Source: Parapristionchus giblindavisi (taxonomy: Eukaryota > Nematoda > Chromadorea > Rhabditida > Diplogasteridae). From it: 64,000 bases of DNA. Every line of letters starts with the position of its first letter. The first letter of the stretch is position 1. Positions 62,122 to 64,000 of the stretch are shown here, one piece after another. The notes under the pieces are model-generated. The model searched no databases. It saw only the letters and a program-made list of their open reading frames with translations, and was not told where the DNA came from. Location of the stretch: the NCBI GenBank assembly GCA_943737045.1, contig CALSFV010000012.1, positions 372,001 through 436,000 on the forward strand. The letters are read 5' to 3'. Position numbers and translations under genes: made by a program.

Positions 62122-62475
62122 GATATGGAAGAGATTTAGCTAGAAATGGTGGGAAATCACCACGAGTGAAGGGACAAAGGACCGAAGACTGCACACGAAG
62201 GAAGAAGAGAGAGGTAGGATCCTGGCAAGACCATTGCCAGAGGAAGAATTGGAAAGAGAAGTAGAGTTGGAGTCATTGAGAGATAGCGAAGGAGATGGCA
62301 AGTGACTGTACTATGATAATTACGAACGAAAACATGAAGAAAGGTATACCGAGAAGTGGTTCCAACTAATGAATCTACAATATCGATGCTAGAACATTGA
62401 CAAGTGCATAGTTCTTCTTTCTCTGCACTCTCTCGCTTTGCCACAATCTCTCACTCTGTCAGCTCTCTCGTACTC

Positions 62476-62640
62476 TGGTTTTTTTCTCCCAGTAGGGCCC
62501 CAGCAAAAGTGGGCGTGGTTTTGCTCCCCCAGTGGTTTCCCAGGACAAGAGAGTGCTCTAAAGATGGCGAATCATGCAGATTTCTTCTCACTGGTCCCCC
62601 AGTAAATCTCCCACTGGTCCCCCAGAGAAAACTATGCGAC
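62476..62640. repeat. Clustered CCCAGT/ACTGG motifs
   Basis: CTCCCAGTAGGG, CCCCCAGTGG, TTCCCAGGA and two copies of ACTGGTCCCCCAG lie within 165 bp just outside the palindrome and about 170 bp before the next gene. Confidence 0.6.
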
Positions 62641-62810
62641 CACGAGTATGAAACTGTGCGCTCGTCATACATTTGACAAAGTGTGATATTCATTGGACGC
62701 GCTGCGGCTCTTGTTGCGTTCGGCGTCTTTTAATTTTTTTTCTTATTTATATGTTTTGTTTTACCAATTCTATGAAATAAGTATAATTTCATTTAGTTCA
62801 ATAGGGTAAT

Positions 62811-63418
62811 ATGCCGACGCGTAGTCGAGATCAACGGATGATGAACCGGAGAAAGGTATATTTTTCTATTTAACTATTCCTCAAGTAAATTTTATTTGTT
62901 GATAAAAGTATGGAAAACCTGAAAAGAACAGTCTTCATACATCATCATTCATGTCAACTTATTACTCTCTTTCAGACTTTTATGGCTACGATATTTATAT
63001 TATTGATATATTATGATATATTATATTTATATTTATTGATATATTATGGATATTTGAAGAATTTGGGTATTTTTAGAGTTGGAACAACACTTGGAGGACT
63101 GAACGTTCAAATATATTACGCCAATGGGTTTGCATTGTCACTTATTTACTAAATTGTTTTATAGAAATATTAACTAGTAGTTTTCCAAAGTTCTGCGTAT
63201 CTTACTCTATAAATGCAATGCTAGCTAATTAATTCTAATTTCAGCAAGTGTTCACTTTTTCGCTTCATGGGCCATCACAGCGTTCTCATGACTTTCAAAG
63301 CAAGAACGACCGCTCAACATACAAACTCTCTCGAATACAATGGTCTCTCCTTTGTCTTGCTTTGGAAGAAAAATGGCTTGGACCAGAATACTGTGCCATA
63401 GTGCAGCCAGCCAACTGA
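62811..63418 (+). CDS. Unknown small protein, three exons
   Basis: Exons 62811-62855, 63077-63127 and 63245-63418 are each a multiple of three, join at GT-AG sites in phase 0 and give 89 residues. The start (MPTRSRDQRMMNRRK) is basic, the middle exon is Trp/Arg-rich (SWNNTWRTERSNILRQW) and the end has LCLALEEKWLGPEYCAIV. No signal peptide or known domain is seen. The phase agreement across three exons is the main support; there is no recognised homology. Confidence 0.4.
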
Positions 63419-64000
63419 ATATTGTGAGTTCTTCCACTTGTTCATTTACGATCCTAGTTATTTTGCTACCGATTAAATTGCATGCTAAGAAAAATAAAAT
63501 TACTCATGAGCATTCGTTTCCTTGACCTCTAACGAATGGTATTCCACTCATAGATCCATTCATACCTTCTGGCAGCTCCACTCCGATTCAGTGCTCTTGC
63601 AACGAGTGAAAAAAGAGAATAAGCGTTTTTCTAAGCCATGTGTGGACGAAAATCGATAACTGATGTATCGTTGAAATCAGCTTAACAAAGTCTTTGAAAT
63701 CACAATGCACAATTCGTATGGGATTATTAATAGTCAGGCTAAATAGATTGAAACGGATGACGTATTGGAAGATTGTTATTAAAAATTCATACTTTTCAGT
63801 TGGCATGGAAAGAGCAAGATGTGAGGGAGTCAAGTTTATGACTTAGAAGAATGTTCAGCATAATTCATTCAACGGATCAATATATCAGAAGGATATTAAG
63901 AAGATGACCAGCTAAGAGGATTAAGTGATCTTTGATCACTAGTTTCTGCCTTTGATCTCTTTCTATGTTACAACAGTACTTTTTTATGTTATGTAATGAT
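63419..64000. other. Flanking sequence, no gene recognised
   Basis: Open frames are short and unsupported. AAAGATC-type heptamers occur near the right edge (63925-63960). Confidence 0.5.

Larger units (their letters stand above)
58203..62473. repeat. 4.27-kb near-perfect palindrome (arms 1842 and 1878 bp, 551-bp spacer)
   Basis: 58203-60044 is repeated in inverted orientation at 60596-62473. Outside the arms the sequence diverges at once (ACGTACGAG versus GAGTACGAG). The arms differ by a few substitutions and by the length of the CT/GA tract (58559-58660 versus 61985-62120). All open frames in one arm recur mirrored in the other, and none looks coding. The arms carry a tRNA-like segment and the inner half of repeat family R. 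The separate spacer and real mismatches argue against a simple assembly artefact. Confidence 0.93.

Noticed and set aside
58232..62444. Mirrored open frames of 60-95 codons in the palindrome arms
   Set aside because: They are low-complexity or CT-tract translations without homology; their duplication only reflects the inverted arms.
1..64000. CRISPR arrays or bacterial operons
   Set aside because: No spacer-repeat arrays or prokaryotic gene structure; the split genes show a eukaryotic genome.

Overview
The window looks like nuclear DNA of a nematode, probably a rhabditid close to Caenorhabditis. Genes are split into many short exons by compact GT-AG introns. The host families are typical of nematodes: a supplementary nuclear hormone receptor, a TWK two-pore potassium channel and an IL-17 receptor-like protein. 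No exact species can be named from sequence alone.

Host genes, left to right: a secreted chitin-binding protein on the minus strand that runs off the left edge (1-3337); a nuclear hormone receptor on the minus strand (about 7132-15966) with nested transposons in one intron; a microsatellite-rich gene desert (15967-23668); CutA on the plus strand (23669-24338); a complete STAM-like VHS/UIM/SH3 endosomal adaptor on the minus strand (25264-31452); an IL-17 receptor-like membrane protein on the plus strand (32930-37202); a single-exon unknown acidic protein on the minus strand (37598-38392); and a complete 24-exon TWK potassium channel on the minus strand (38675-45605). STAM and the IL-17 receptor gene are divergent. 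Most exon models were built by hand from splice sites and preserved reading phase.

From about 46.3 to 62.5 kb the sequence is dominated by mobile DNA. Its core (47.9-54.7 kb) is the remnant of a Maverick/Polinton virus-like transposon: a chromodomain integrase, a double jelly-roll major capsid-like protein, a broken envelope-like glycoprotein with an unusual Lys/Glu-rich coiled coil, and a small basic protein. DNA polymerase, packaging ATPase and protease are not seen. A 1.4 kb foldback Tc1/mariner-like element has inserted into the glycoprotein gene. Downstream are alternating short and long tandem repeats (54.8-56.2 kb), a LINE fragment, and a near-perfect palindrome of 4.27 kb (58203-62473) whose arms each carry a tRNA-like sequence. 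Sequence related to the outer part of the palindrome also lies left of the integrase, so the virus-like core sits between inverted copies of one repeat family. A small three-exon gene of unknown function follows (62811-63418).

The host genes form no operon or pathway that can be seen. The most unusual content is the Maverick remnant with its modified glycoprotein, the palindrome, and a set of nested or palindromic transposons with clear target-site duplications.
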